64,000 nucleotides of DNA from positions 248,001 to 312,000 of the forward strand of contig NZ_BNGS01000008.1 in NCBI RefSeq assembly GCF_014905555.1, in the 5' to 3' direction. Positions 41,455 to 49,415 of this stretch are shown piece after piece (the stretch's first letter is position 1; each line of letters opens with the position of its first letter). A program made the position numbers and the translations under genes. Below the pieces are notes generated by a model. It saw only the letters and a list, made by a program, of their open reading frames with translations, had not been told where the DNA came from and ran no database searches. This stretch comes from Streptomyces sp. Y2F8-2. GTDB taxonomy: Bacteria > Actinomycetota > Actinomycetes > Streptomycetales > Streptomycetaceae.

Positions 41455-42061
41455 GTCGTCCGGCTTTCGGGCCGGAGCGTATCGCTCGATAGCATCGCAA
41501 ACCCCCATGTCAATCTGCGCCGCTAGCGGAGGCTCCACATGTACACGCACTCAGGAGGGGATGTCCAGCATTGTCCTGCTGGGATTCCTGGTGTCCGGGA
41601 TGCAGGTTCTCCCCCCTTACGGCGCAGCAAAGTTGGCTTAAAATAGCCTCAAGGACCGCTGTATTGCGGTCGACTGGCATAGTTCAACGGAGCGTCACAA
41701 CGGTCGTGATGGGTACGTACTCGGTGAAGGCCAGGGGTGGTTGGGGGCCACCCGGAACCTGGCACCGCAACCGGGCGTCATAACCACCGACGGCCGAGCC
41801 CCATCCTCCCGTGGTGGAGGCGGCGAGTAAGAGCGGGACGGCAAAACGCCATGCGTCGCCACCCCACGCCATGCCCATGCTCGTGGTGGGCGCAGTATGG
41901 ACGCGGACGCAGCCAACGCTCGGCCCATAGGGGTTCCCCTTGTCCAGGACAGGGGTGTGATGCGCCAGCAGGTACGCACAGTGAAGTGATCGACACATGA
42001 TCGACACATGACGTGATGGCCCTCGGTGTTGCCGGCGTGCAACGGAAAGGAACGAGCGCTC
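41455..42061. other. Long divergent gap between the phosphatase and the prim-pol-type gene
   Basis: About 600 bases. It is less GC-rich than its surroundings in 41560-41720 (for example GCTTAAAATAGCC, TTGCGGTCGACTGG) and has several GC-rich inverted repeats between 41730 and 41900 (CCACC...GGTGG types). A transcribed leader or small RNA is possible. I do not recognise a riboswitch consensus and see no convincing reading frame. Confidence 0.4.
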
Positions 42062-42727
42062 ATGCGCGAGATCCTCGGAAGGCGACGCAGGCTCCTGTCC
42101 AGGCGGAACGACGGGAGGCCTGAGTTGATCAGCGCGGCCCTGACCTTCGCGACCGAATGGCAGTGGCCCGTACTCCCGGGTGTGGCACCGGACCCGCAGG
42201 GGCGTGCCCGCTGCGGGTGTCCCGACCCGGAGTGCACGGTGCCCGGCGCGCACCCGTTCGACCCCGGGCTGCTGGCGGCCACCACCGACGAGCGCATGGT
42301 GCGCTGGTGGTGGACCAACCGGCCGTCCGCGCCGATCGTGCTGGCCACCGGGGGCCAGGCGCCCTGCGCGGTGAGCCTGCCCGCCCTCGCCGCCTCGCGC
42401 GCCCTGGCGGCCCTCGACCGGAAGGGCATGCGCCTCGGCCCGGTCGTGGCGGCGCCGCACCGCTGGGCGATCCTCGTGGCGCCGTACTCCATGGAGCAGC
42501 TCGGCGAGTTGCTGTACGCCAAGGACTTCGTCCCCGGCTCGCTGCGCTTCCACGGCGAGGGCGGCTATCTGGCACTGCCCCCGTCCGAGACCGGACACGG
42601 TGGCATCCGCTGGGAGCGGGCACCGCTGCCCGGCTCCGCCTCCCCCTGGGTGCCCGACGTGGAGGCCGTGGTGGACGCGGTCGTGGACGTCCTCACTCGT
42701 ACGGGTGTGAGCGCGCCCGAGTTCTGA
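42062..42727 (+). CDS. Bifunctional DNA primase/polymerase N-terminal domain protein (prim-pol-like)
   Basis: 221 residues. Starts MREILGRRRRLLSRR and then AALTFATEWQWPVLPGVA, with CGCPDPECTVPGAHPFDP, a metal-binding-looking Cys cluster near residue 55, and RMVRWWWTNRPSAPIVLATG, the early blocks of the AEP prim-pol domain. The C-terminal part (GSLRFHGEGGYLALPPS) matches the fold, but the catalytic acidic triad is not obvious, so it may bind DNA or nucleotide without synthesis. A chromosomal Streptomyces family of unknown function. GGAAAGGAACGAGC precedes the ATG. Confidence 0.8.
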   Translation: MREILGRRRRLLSRRNDGRPELISAALTFATEWQWPVLPGVAPDPQGRARCGCPDPECTVPGAHPFDPGLLAATTDERMVRWWWTNRPSAPIVLATGGQAPCAVSLPALAASRALAALDRKGMRLGPVVAAPHRWAILVAPYSMEQLGELLYAKDFVPGSLRFHGEGGYLALPPSETGHGGIRWERAPLPGSASPWVPDVEAVVDAVVDVLTRTGVSAPEF

Positions 42728-42783
42728 GGGTGTCGGGCGCGCGAGGGACCGGGCGCCCGTGATCGGCCGATATCTTCGGCCTC

Positions 42784-43383
42784 ATGCTGATTCGTCCTGG
42801 GGGACACGGTAAACGGGGGATGCAGGCGGGCGCGCGGGCCGACGATCGGCCCGAGTCCGGCAGGAAGCGGCTGCTCGCACTCCTGGGCGTGGTGGTGGCC
42901 GTCATCGCGCTGCCGCTCGCCGTGGCGTCCGCCGGGCCGGTCGGCGAGGCGGACCAGGCCGCGCTCCGCCCGCCCGCGCACGAGGACGGGAAGCGGGCGG
43001 TCCCCTCCCGCCCCCGGTTGCTGGGCCTCGGCCTCGCCACCGCCGCCCGCTGCGGCCCTCAACTCTCCTCCGGCGACGGCATCGAGGCGCAGACGTGTGT
43101 GCTGACGCAGGGGCGGGACACCTGGGCGCGCACCTACTACCGCAACGCCACCGGCGCGAGGCTGACCGGGGTCCTGAGCTTCATGGCGCCGGGCGGGCGC
43201 AGCGTGCAGATGCACTGCGCGGTGGACGCCGCGGACGACCCGGCGGTCTGTGACACGCCACGTCAGCGGGTGGCGGGCGACATGGGCGCCTACTCGGCGG
43301 TCGCGGAGTTCTCCCGGAGCGACGGGGGCGGACCACTGCTGCTGCGCTCGGGAAGCGACCAGGTGGCCGCGGGCGGACAGTGA
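42784..43383 (+). CDS. Hypothetical secreted or membrane-anchored protein
   Basis: 199 residues. Basic N-terminus (ESGRKRLLA) and one hydrophobic segment LLALLGVVVAVIALPLAVASAG, then a soluble extracytoplasmic domain with four cysteines (RCGPQ, QTCVL, MHCAV, AVCDT), likely two disulphides. The domain has YYRNATGARLTGVLSFMAPGG, perhaps an immunoglobulin-like strand. Function not recognised. The last codons run into an array of 24-bp repeats. Confidence 0.72.
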   Translation: MLIRPGGHGKRGMQAGARADDRPESGRKRLLALLGVVVAVIALPLAVASAGPVGEADQAALRPPAHEDGKRAVPSRPRLLGLGLATAARCGPQLSSGDGIEAQTCVLTQGRDTWARTYYRNATGARLTGVLSFMAPGGRSVQMHCAVDAADDPAVCDTPRQRVAGDMGAYSAVAEFSRSDGGGPLLLRSGSDQVAAGGQ

Positions 43384-43545
43384 CTCGCCGGTCCTGTCCG
43401 GCAGCGACTTGCCGATCTCGTCCGCCAGCGACTTGCCGATCTCGTGCGGCAGTGACTCACTGATCTCGTGCGGCAGTGACTCACCGCTCCGTACGGCAGT
43501 GACTCACCGGCCTCGTACGGAGTAACTCGCTGTTCTCGTGCGGGA
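43379..43545. repeat. Array of about seven 24-bp tandem repeats after the secreted-protein gene
   Basis: Unit close to CAGTGACTCACCGATCTCGT plus GCGG, period 24 bp (one unit 23), seven copies with 70-95 percent identity. The first unit contains the stop codon of the gene at 42784 (CAG TGA). Successive units carry in-frame TGA, so the array does not extend the protein. The downstream hairpin at 43593 follows. Confidence 0.85.
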
Positions 43546-43592
43546 GTTGATCTCGCGGCCTGTTGCGCCGCACCTACCCGTACATGGAAAGA

Positions 43593-43630
43593 CCCGGTTG
43601 CTGGCGACGGGGGATGCACCAGCAACCGGG
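43593..43630. terminator. Perfect 12-bp hairpin between converging genes
   Basis: CCCGGTTGCTGG (43593-43604) and CCAGCAACCGGG (43619-43630), loop of 14 bases. Lies between converging genes 42784 (plus) and 43794 (minus), as expected for a shared terminator; no T run. Confidence 0.8.
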
Positions 43631-43793
43631 CTACTGGAACGGTAACAAGAGATCGGCGGTTCGCAAATTCGATCTCGGCTATTCGGACACGGATTGGCCG
43701 GTCGCAGCGGGGGCTTGTGACAGGAGTCACCTGAGGTCGGGCCCTGGTCGGTGTCCGCCCGGCCCGACCGGGTGGCCGGGCCGGGATTGCGCG

Positions 43794-44774
43794 TCAGCTG
43801 AGGGTCACCTGTCGGTTGGTCAGTCCGCCGCGGGCCCGGCGCTCGTCCGCGGTGAGCGGCGCGTCGGAGGCCAGCGCGGTCGCGAGGCGCTCGGCGAACT
43901 CGGCCGCCGGCTTCTCCACGTCCTCCGCGCCCATGTCGCTCGGCAGGTCCCAGACCGGCACCGTGAGCCCGTGCGCCCGGAAGGAGCCGACCAGGCGCGT
44001 GCCCTCGCCGAGGCTCGACCCGCCGGCCGCGTGCAGCCGCGCGAGAGCGTCCAGAAGCCGCTCCTCGGGGTGCGGCATGACCCACCGCAGGTGGTTCTTC
44101 TCGGGGGTCTGGCACCAGTACGCGGCGTCCACACCGGTCAGGCGGACGGTGGGGATCGCCGCGGCGTTGGCCCGCTCCAGGGAGGCGGCCACCTCCGGCG
44201 TCGTGTTCTCCGCGTCCGGGACCCAGAACTCGAAGCCGCTGTGCACGACCGGCTCGAAGGGGCCCTCGGGGTCCAGCAGGTCCTGCAGGCGCGGGCCGTC
44301 GGCGGGCGGCCGGCGGCCCTGGATCGGGGTGCCCGGCTCGGCGGTGAGGGCACGCTGGAGGGTGTCGGCGAGGTCGCGGCTGATGTCGCCCGACGCCGTG
44401 TCGTTCTGCAGGCCGAGCAGGATCGAGCCGTCGTCGCGGCGCAGCGCCGGCCATGCCATCGGCAGCACCGTGGCGAGCGTGACCGAGGGGACGCCCTCGG
44501 GGAGTTCCTCCCGCAGCTTCAGCTCGACGGTCGCCGCAGGCACCAGCTCGCGCAGCGCCACCCAGTCGCACTCGTCGGGCAGTCCTTCGAACGGGCGCTG
44601 CACCAGCTCGGTCACCGCGTGCGCGGCGGCACGGCCGTGGCAGGCCTTGTAGCGGCGGCCGCTGCCGCAGGGGCAGGGCTCCCGGCCGCCGACGACCGGG
44701 ACGTCCCCATCGGCGCGGGCACCGTCCGTGGGCTGCGGGCGCTTGGCCTGGGTCTGGGGTCGCTTCTTGGCCAT
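43794..44774 (-). CDS. DUF5926 family protein with N-terminal SEC-C zinc motif
   Basis: 326 residues from ATG 44774 (MAKKRPQTQAKRPQ). Basic start, then the SEC-C motif CPCGSGRRYKACHG (CxCxxG...CCHG type), which binds zinc as at the end of SecA. The rest (ATVELKLREELPEGV, GFEFWVPDAENTTPEV, THxHLRWVMPHPEERLLDAL-like) is the DUF5926 domain of actinobacteria, of unknown function. Cytosolic; may bind ribosome or SecA partners by the SEC-C motif (inference). Confidence 0.88.
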   Translation of the reverse strand: MAKKRPQTQAKRPQPTDGARADGDVPVVGGREPCPCGSGRRYKACHGRAAAHAVTELVQRPFEGLPDECDWVALRELVPAATVELKLREELPEGVPSVTLATVLPMAWPALRRDDGSILLGLQNDTASGDISRDLADTLQRALTAEPGTPIQGRRPPADGPRLQDLLDPEGPFEPVVHSGFEFWVPDAENTTPEVAASLERANAAAIPTVRLTGVDAAYWCQTPEKNHLRWVMPHPEERLLDALARLHAAGGSSLGEGTRLVGSFRAHGLTVPVWDLPSDMGAEDVEKPAAEFAERLATALASDAPLTADERRARGGLTNRQVTLS

Positions 44775-44849
44775 CGTGGGTGTCTCCCGGTTACGGCTCG
44801 TTTCGTACGGTCGCGAGCCTAGCCGTTCGTACGACGCCCGACGGGATCC

Positions 44850-44858
44850 TGTGGACAA
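44850..44858 (-). promoter_or_regulatory. Single perfect DnaA box upstream of the DUF5926 gene
   Basis: TTGTCCACA on the minus strand (TGTGGACAA on plus), the preferred Streptomyces box, about 76 bases upstream of the DUF5926 start in a 530-base gene-free gap. Confidence 0.5.
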
Positions 44859-45137
44859 CGCACCGGAGGGTCCACCTGGCGGTACGCGGATCGGGGGGTG
44901 GGGAGGGGCATGCGGCGGTTCGCCGGCGGTCCGTACCGTGCGCGTCTGCCGGTTCGGGCCGGGCGCGGGATCGGCCTGTGCGGTGCCGGGTGGAGGCGGT
45001 GCCGGGTGGGGCGGTGCCGGTTAGGCGGGGCTGCCGGGCGGCCCCGGGCCGGCGGACCGGTCGCCGGCGGCCCGAGTCGTGGTCGCCCAACGTGTCCTGG
45101 ACCGTTCAGTGCCGGGTCGTGGGGAGCGACCCGGACC

Positions 45138-45340
45138 GGTTCGCTCCTGGTCTTCGAGCGCCTCCTGGGTCAGCCCACTCGTGGTCGTCGAGCGCGTCCC
45201 GGACGGCTCACTCCCGGTCGCCGAACGCCCCTGGACGGCTCACTCCCGGTCGTCGTACGCGTCCTCGACCCCGTCGGTCCCGTCGTCGTACGCGTCCCCG
45301 ACCACCTCAGTCCAGGTCGTCGAACGCGTCCTCGAAGTCC
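45138..45340. repeat. Six degenerate 33-bp repeats at the 3' end of the RsbW-like gene
   Basis: Units such as GGCTCACTCCCGGTCGTCGT plus ACGCGTCCTCGAC, period 32-33 bp. The last unit lies inside the C-terminal codons of the minus-strand gene at 45307 and the rest lie past its stop. Read on the minus strand in another frame, several units encode repeated acidic words of the type V-E/G-D-A-Y-D-D, like the true end FEDAFDDLD. Suggests an expanded and then broken acidic tail. Confidence 0.75.
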
Positions 45341-45942
45341 AGGCCCGGTATCTGCGAGACGGCCGGTGCCGTGACGCGTGAGGCGAAGTCCTCGCTGCGG
45401 CGGGCCGTGTCGGTGTCGTCCTGGACGACGACCCAGACCGTGACCTCGCCGTGGGCGTCGTCCCGTACGCCCCAGTCCTTGGCCAGCGCCCTGATGATGT
45501 TCAACCCCCGGCCGCCGTGCGCGGTCACCGAGGGGGTCGCCGGAACCGGGCGGGTCGGGCCGCCTCCGTCCGTCACCTCGACCGTGAGCCGTCCCGAGGT
45601 GTCGACACGCCATGCGGCGCGCACGTCCCCGTCTGCCGTCAAGCTGTCGCGGAGTGGTCTGCCGTGCCGACACGCATTGCTGAGCAGTTCCGAAAGGATC
45701 AATACAGCATCGTCGATGACCGATTCCGACATGCCACCCGTGCGCAACTGATCGCGCATCCGGTGTCTTGCCTCCCCCACGCCCGCAGGACCATGGGGTA
45801 CGGCCATGCTCGACGACGTGGGCACCTCCTGTGCCACCACCAACGCCACCCCCGAGACCTCCTTCGCCCCACGCCACGGTGTGAATGCCCCGCGTGACCG
45901 GGCCGGAAACCGTCCGTACACGCCGAGTGATGCACTCGACAC
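45307..45942 (-). CDS. RsbW-like ATP-binding regulator (anti-sigma-type kinase)
   Basis: 211 residues. GHKL fold with N box DDAVLILSELLSNACRHG, G1 VEVTDGGGPTRP and G2 TAHGGRGLNIIRALAKDWGV. An N-terminal extension (about 60 residues) and a C-terminal acidic tail (VSQIPGLDFEDAFDDLD) are added to the core. Stand-alone kinases of this kind bind sigma or anti-anti-sigma factors in Streptomyces. A shorter start inside the first 50 residues cannot be excluded. No sigma gene nearby. Confidence 0.85.
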   Translation of the reverse strand: MSSASLGVYGRFPARSRGAFTPWRGAKEVSGVALVVAQEVPTSSSMAVPHGPAGVGEARHRMRDQLRTGGMSESVIDDAVLILSELLSNACRHGRPLRDSLTADGDVRAAWRVDTSGRLTVEVTDGGGPTRPVPATPSVTAHGGRGLNIIRALAKDWGVRDDAHGEVTVWVVVQDDTDTARRSEDFASRVTAPAVSQIPGLDFEDAFDDLD

Positions 45943-46053
45943 GATCGAACACGGACCGAACGCGCCGGTGCACTCCCTGTCATCACCATGGCTGGTTTCA
46001 TCCCATATGGGCGTCCCGGGGGAGAAACGTTCCGTGGCGGAGGTCGACCCCGC

Positions 46054-46863
46054 TCAGCGACCGAGCCGGTCCAGCACCGCGCGCGGGCGGTTGGTGATGA
46101 TGGCGTCGACGCCCAGTTCCAGGCAGAGGTCGACGTCCTCCGGCTCGTTCACGGTCCACACGTGCACCTGGTGTCCGGCCCGCTTCAGCCGCTGGATGTA
46201 CGCGGGGTGGGTGCGCACGATCCGCATCGAGGGCCCCGCGATCCGGACACCGGCCGGCAGCCGCCCGTCCCGCAGCCGGGGCGAGAGGAACTGCAACAGG
46301 TACACCGTCGGCAACGTGGGCGCGGCCGTCCGCACCCGGTGCAGTGACCGCGCCGAGAAGCTCATGATCCGTACCGGTGACTTGTCCGGGGACTCCGGGG
46401 CGTCCAGGCCGAACCGCTTCAGCAGGAGCAGCAGCCGCTCCTCGACCTGCCCCGCCCAGCGCGTGGGGTGCTTGGTCTCGACGGCCAGGTCGATGGGCCG
46501 CCCGGCGTCGGCGACGAGTTCCAGCAGCCGCTCCAGGGTGAGCACCGAGGTGTCCTCGGGGTCCTGCGGCCGGTGCTCCCAGTCGGGCTCCTCGTCGCTC
46601 CTCTTCCAGGAGCCGAAGTCCAGCGCGGCGAGGTCGGCGAGTTCCAGGGCGGAGACCGCGCCGCGTCCGTTGGACGTACGGTTGACGCGCCGGTCGTGGA
46701 CGCAGACGAGGTGTCCGTCCGCGGTCAGCCGGACATCGCACTCGAGGGCGTCGGCACCGTCCTCGATCGCCTTCCTGTACGCGGCGAGGGTGTGCTCGGG
46801 GGCGTCCTCGGAGGCCCCGCGGTGGGCGACGACCTGAACCTGGTGCTGTCGTGCGTGGGTCAC
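46054..46863 (-). CDS. Glycerophosphodiester phosphodiesterase
   Basis: 269 residues from GTG 46863. The GDPD TIM barrel has QVVAHRGASEDAPEHTLAAYRKA (HR...E), DALECDVRLTADGHLVCVHD (ExD and second His) and the late VWTVNEPEDVDLCLELGVDAIITNRP. It hydrolyses deacylated phospholipids to glycerol 3-phosphate and an alcohol. No signal peptide, so cytosolic. A much longer frame reaches 48078 antisense to htrA and is rejected. Divergent from htrA. Confidence 0.93.
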   Translation of the reverse strand: MTHARQHQVQVVAHRGASEDAPEHTLAAYRKAIEDGADALECDVRLTADGHLVCVHDRRVNRTSNGRGAVSALELADLAALDFGSWKRSDEEPDWEHRPQDPEDTSVLTLERLLELVADAGRPIDLAVETKHPTRWAGQVEERLLLLLKRFGLDAPESPDKSPVRIMSFSARSLHRVRTAAPTLPTVYLLQFLSPRLRDGRLPAGVRIAGPSMRIVRTHPAYIQRLKRAGHQVHVWTVNEPEDVDLCLELGVDAIITNRPRAVLDRLGR

Positions 46864-47142
46864 CGCGTCATCGTCCCACTGTCGCGGGGTACACGTGGGA
46901 CCGGAGGGCGGGGTGACGGAATCGGCGAGGTGTCGGGAATGCAGATTTTTGTTCGCACCGGTCCGATATAAAGGATGGCCACGGACCCACAGCCACCGCT
47001 TATGGTGCCCTGACGTCCGGTGGGAAAAGCTTGACGGCGTACAAAGGGACACGCACAGCTGGGAGCGCCCGGCGCCGCGCGCGGGTGTGCGAGTGCGGCC
47101 GAGTGCGACCGAGAAGACAGCCGTGGAACGAGGAGAAGAGCT

Positions 47143-48648
47143 GTGAGCACCGAGAACGAGGGCACTGCGGTACCCCCGGCCCCGTCTGCACCTCCTGTGC
47201 CGGTGGACGCTCCTGCTTCCGCGCCGGGTGAGGCCCCCGAAGGGCAGGCGCCTTCCGCAGGCACCCCGGGCGCGGGGGGCACTCCGCCCGCGGGGGGCGC
47301 ACCGCTCGGGCACGGTGCCCCGCAGCCGCCGAGGCCCGAGGGCGCACCGCAGCCGGAGGGTGCGCCGACCGCGCAGCTCCCGCCGGTGCCGCCGGGGCAC
47401 CCCGTGGCCTCCTCCGCCCCCCAGTCCGGCTGGCCGCCGCCTCCGCCGGCCACCCCCGCGTACGCGGGCGGCACCGGTGCGGGCGGCCCTTGGGGCGCCC
47501 CGTACGAGAACCCCGCCCCGAAGCCCAAGAACAGGCGTGGCGGTCTGGTCGCCGCGATCCTCGTCGCCGCGCTGGTGGCGGGCGGCGTCGGTGGCGGCAT
47601 CGGTTACCAGCTGGCCAAGGACGACGACTCCAGCGGCTCCACGACGGTCTCCGCGGCCACCAGCGGCGGCGATGTGAGGCACGACAACGGCACGGTCGCC
47701 GCCGTGGCCGCCAGGGCGCTGCCGAGCACGGTCACCATCGAGGCCGAGTCGACCAACGGCCAGGGCGGCACCGGCACGGGCTTCGTCTTCGACAAGCAGG
47801 GCCACATCGTCACCAACAACCACGTGGTCGCCGACGCGGTCGACGGCGGCAAGCTCACGGCGACGTTCCCGAACGGCAAGAAGTACGACGCCGAGATCAT
47901 CGGTCACGCGCAGGGCTACGACGTGGCCGTCATCAAGCTCAAGAACGCCCCGTCGGACCTCAAGCCGCTCGCCCTCGGCGATTCGGACAAGGTGGAGGTC
48001 GGCGATCCGGCGATCGCCATCGGCGCGCCCTTCGGCCTGTCGAACACGGTGACCTCGGGCATCATCAGCGCCAAGCACCGTCCGGTGGCCTCCAGCGACG
48101 GCAGCTCCGGCAGCAAGGCGTCCTACATGAGCGCCCTGCAGACGGACGCCTCGATCAACCCGGGCAACTCAGGCGGTCCCCTGCTGGACGCCCAGGGCGC
48201 GGTCATCGGCATCAACTCGGCGATCCAGTCGACGAACAACAGCGGGTTCGGCAGCAGCGGCCAGTCCGGTTCGATCGGTCTTGGCTTCGCGATCCCGATC
48301 GACCAGGCGAAGTACGTCGCCCAGCAGCTGATCGCCACGGGCAAGCCGGTCTACGCGAAGATCGGCGCCTCGGTCTCGCTGGACGACTCCTCCGGCGGCG
48401 CGAAGATCACCGACCAAAGCACGGGCGGCTCCGCCGCGGTCGAGTCGGGCGGCCCCGCGGACAGGGCGGGCCTCAAGCCGGGCGATGTGATCACCAAGTT
48501 GGACGACACGGTGATCGACAGCGGCCCGACCCTGATTGGCGAGATCTGGACCCACAAGCCCGGCGACAAGGTGACGATCACCTACCAGCGCGACGGCAGG
48601 CCCCACACGGCGGAAGTGACCCTGGGCTCCCGCGTCGGCGACAACTGA
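47143..48648 (+). CDS. HtrA/DegP-like membrane-anchored serine protease with PDZ domain
   Basis: 501 residues. A long Pro/Ala/Gly-rich cytoplasmic part (1-130), one membrane helix (GGLVAAILVAALVAGGVGGGIG, ~133-155), a trypsin-like domain with catalytic H227 (TNNHVV), D260 (GYDVAVIKL) and S343 (NPGNSGGPLL), and a C-terminal PDZ domain (about 405-495, GGPADRAGLKPGDVITKL). Degrades or refolds damaged proteins outside the membrane. GTG start with GAGGAG 7 bases upstream. In Streptomyces such genes answer to cell-envelope stress systems (CssRS type), not checked here. Confidence 0.95.
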   Translation: MSTENEGTAVPPAPSAPPVPVDAPASAPGEAPEGQAPSAGTPGAGGTPPAGGAPLGHGAPQPPRPEGAPQPEGAPTAQLPPVPPGHPVASSAPQSGWPPPPPATPAYAGGTGAGGPWGAPYENPAPKPKNRRGGLVAAILVAALVAGGVGGGIGYQLAKDDDSSGSTTVSAATSGGDVRHDNGTVAAVAARALPSTVTIEAESTNGQGGTGTGFVFDKQGHIVTNNHVVADAVDGGKLTATFPNGKKYDAEIIGHAQGYDVAVIKLKNAPSDLKPLALGDSDKVEVGDPAIAIGAPFGLSNTVTSGIISAKHRPVASSDGSSGSKASYMSALQTDASINPGNSGGPLLDAQGAVIGINSAIQSTNNSGFGSSGQSGSIGLGFAIPIDQAKYVAQQLIATGKPVYAKIGASVSLDDSSGGAKITDQSTGGSAAVESGGPADRAGLKPGDVITKLDDTVIDSGPTLIGEIWTHKPGDKVTITYQRDGRPHTAEVTLGSRVGDN

Positions 48649-48961
48649 GCCGCACGGTGCGCCAGGCGGCACGGACGAGCACGGCCCGGGACCGGTGGGC
48701 TTGTCCCGCCGCCCCGGGCGGACCGGGGCGAGGCGGGTCGCCCGAGCGGCCTGAGGGAACGGTCTCCTAAGGGAACGGTCTTGAAAAACGTGAGTACGCG
48801 AAAGCGTCCCCACGGGTTCGGATCCCGCCGCCTCCGCAGGTCATAGACCTGCTGGTCAGAAGGGGTGCCTCTCACTACCCAGGCCATGACCGCCGCCGAT
48901 CACGTCAGGAGAGGGAAGAACTCGTACCTCGCCGGGTGGGCCCACACAAACCCGCAGTTCT
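48649..48961. other. Gap with duplicated tRNA-Ser neighbourhood
   Basis: 313 bases. 48711-48731 and 48837-48867 are similar to the left and right flanks of the intact tRNA-Ser (51654-51675 and 51763-51796): for example CGGGGCG before the tRNA, and GCTGGTCAGAAGGGGTG after it is identical. The decayed tRNA lies between. So a block of about 150 bp around tRNA-Ser has been duplicated to either side of the arsenic genes. Confidence 0.75.
48732..48836 (+). pseudogene. Decayed tRNA-Ser copy with 16-bp tandem duplication
   Basis: GGCGGGTCGCCCGAGCGGCC aligns with the intact tRNA-Ser start GGTGGGTTGCCCGAGCGGCC, and GGGTTCGGATCCC with its T arm. Two adjacent 16-bp copies, CCTGAGGGAACGGTCT (48750-48765) and CCTAAGGGAACGGTCT (48766-48781), enlarge the D/anticodon region to 105 nt. 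The anticodon stem 3' side (AAACG) no longer pairs and the acceptor stem has three mismatches, so it cannot be a working tRNA. Confidence 0.8.
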
Positions 48962-49384
48962 TCATGCCGCCGTTGGGATACCAAGTTCGGTGAGCAGGCC
49001 GCGCACGCGCTGTTCGATCTCGTCCCGGATGGGCCGCACCGCGTCGATTCCTTGGCCCGCCGGGTCGTCCAGTTGCCAGTCCAAGTACCGCTTGCCGGGA
49101 AAAACGGGACAGGTGTCTCCGCAGCCCATCGTGATCACCACGTCCGAGGACTGCACCGCCTCGGTGGTGAGGACCTTGGGTGTCTCGGCGGAGATGTCGA
49201 TGCCGACCTCCGCCATTGCCTTGACCACGGCGGGGTTGACCGCGTCGGCGGGGGCGGAGCCGGCCGAGCGGACCTCGACCTGATCGCCGCCCAGGTGGGT
49301 CAGGAACGCGGCGCCCATCTGGGAGCGGCCGGCGTTGTGGACGCAGACGAACAGGACCGAGGGGCGCGGGGCGGGGGTGCTCAT
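48962..49384 (-). CDS. arsC: Arsenate reductase (low-molecular-weight phosphatase fold)
   Basis: 140 residues. P-loop VLFVCVHNAGRSQMG (CxxxxxRS), the Asp loop region LDWQLDDPAGQG and the redox cysteine pair in VITMGCGDTCPVFPGKRY, as in the thioredoxin-linked ArsC of Bacillus. Reduces arsenate to arsenite, which is then exported or methylated. Starts 31 bases after the aquaporin gene in the same minus-strand operon (arsR-aquaporin-arsC). All catalytic residues are present. Confidence 0.94.
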   Translation of the reverse strand: MSTPAPRPSVLFVCVHNAGRSQMGAAFLTHLGGDQVEVRSAGSAPADAVNPAVVKAMAEVGIDISAETPKVLTTEAVQSSDVVITMGCGDTCPVFPGKRYLDWQLDDPAGQGIDAVRPIRDEIEQRVRGLLTELGIPTAA

Positions 49385-49415
49385 GGCAGGCGTCTTTCCG
49401 GGAGAGCGGAGTGGG

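Noticed and set aside
38468..41500. Single 1010-codon frame joining pepP and upstream sequence
   Set aside because: The N-terminal 500 codons are antisense-like Arg/Pro sequence overlapping the SpoIIE phosphatase; the ribosome site at 39950 sets the real start.
41560..42061. Riboswitch (cyclic di-AMP or similar) before the prim-pol-like gene
   Set aside because: I compared it mentally with known actinobacterial riboswitch cores and found no matching conserved blocks.
46864..48078. N-terminal extension of the glycerophosphodiesterase gene antisense to htrA
   Set aside because: Overlaps the complete HtrA protease on the other strand and has no homologous sequence.
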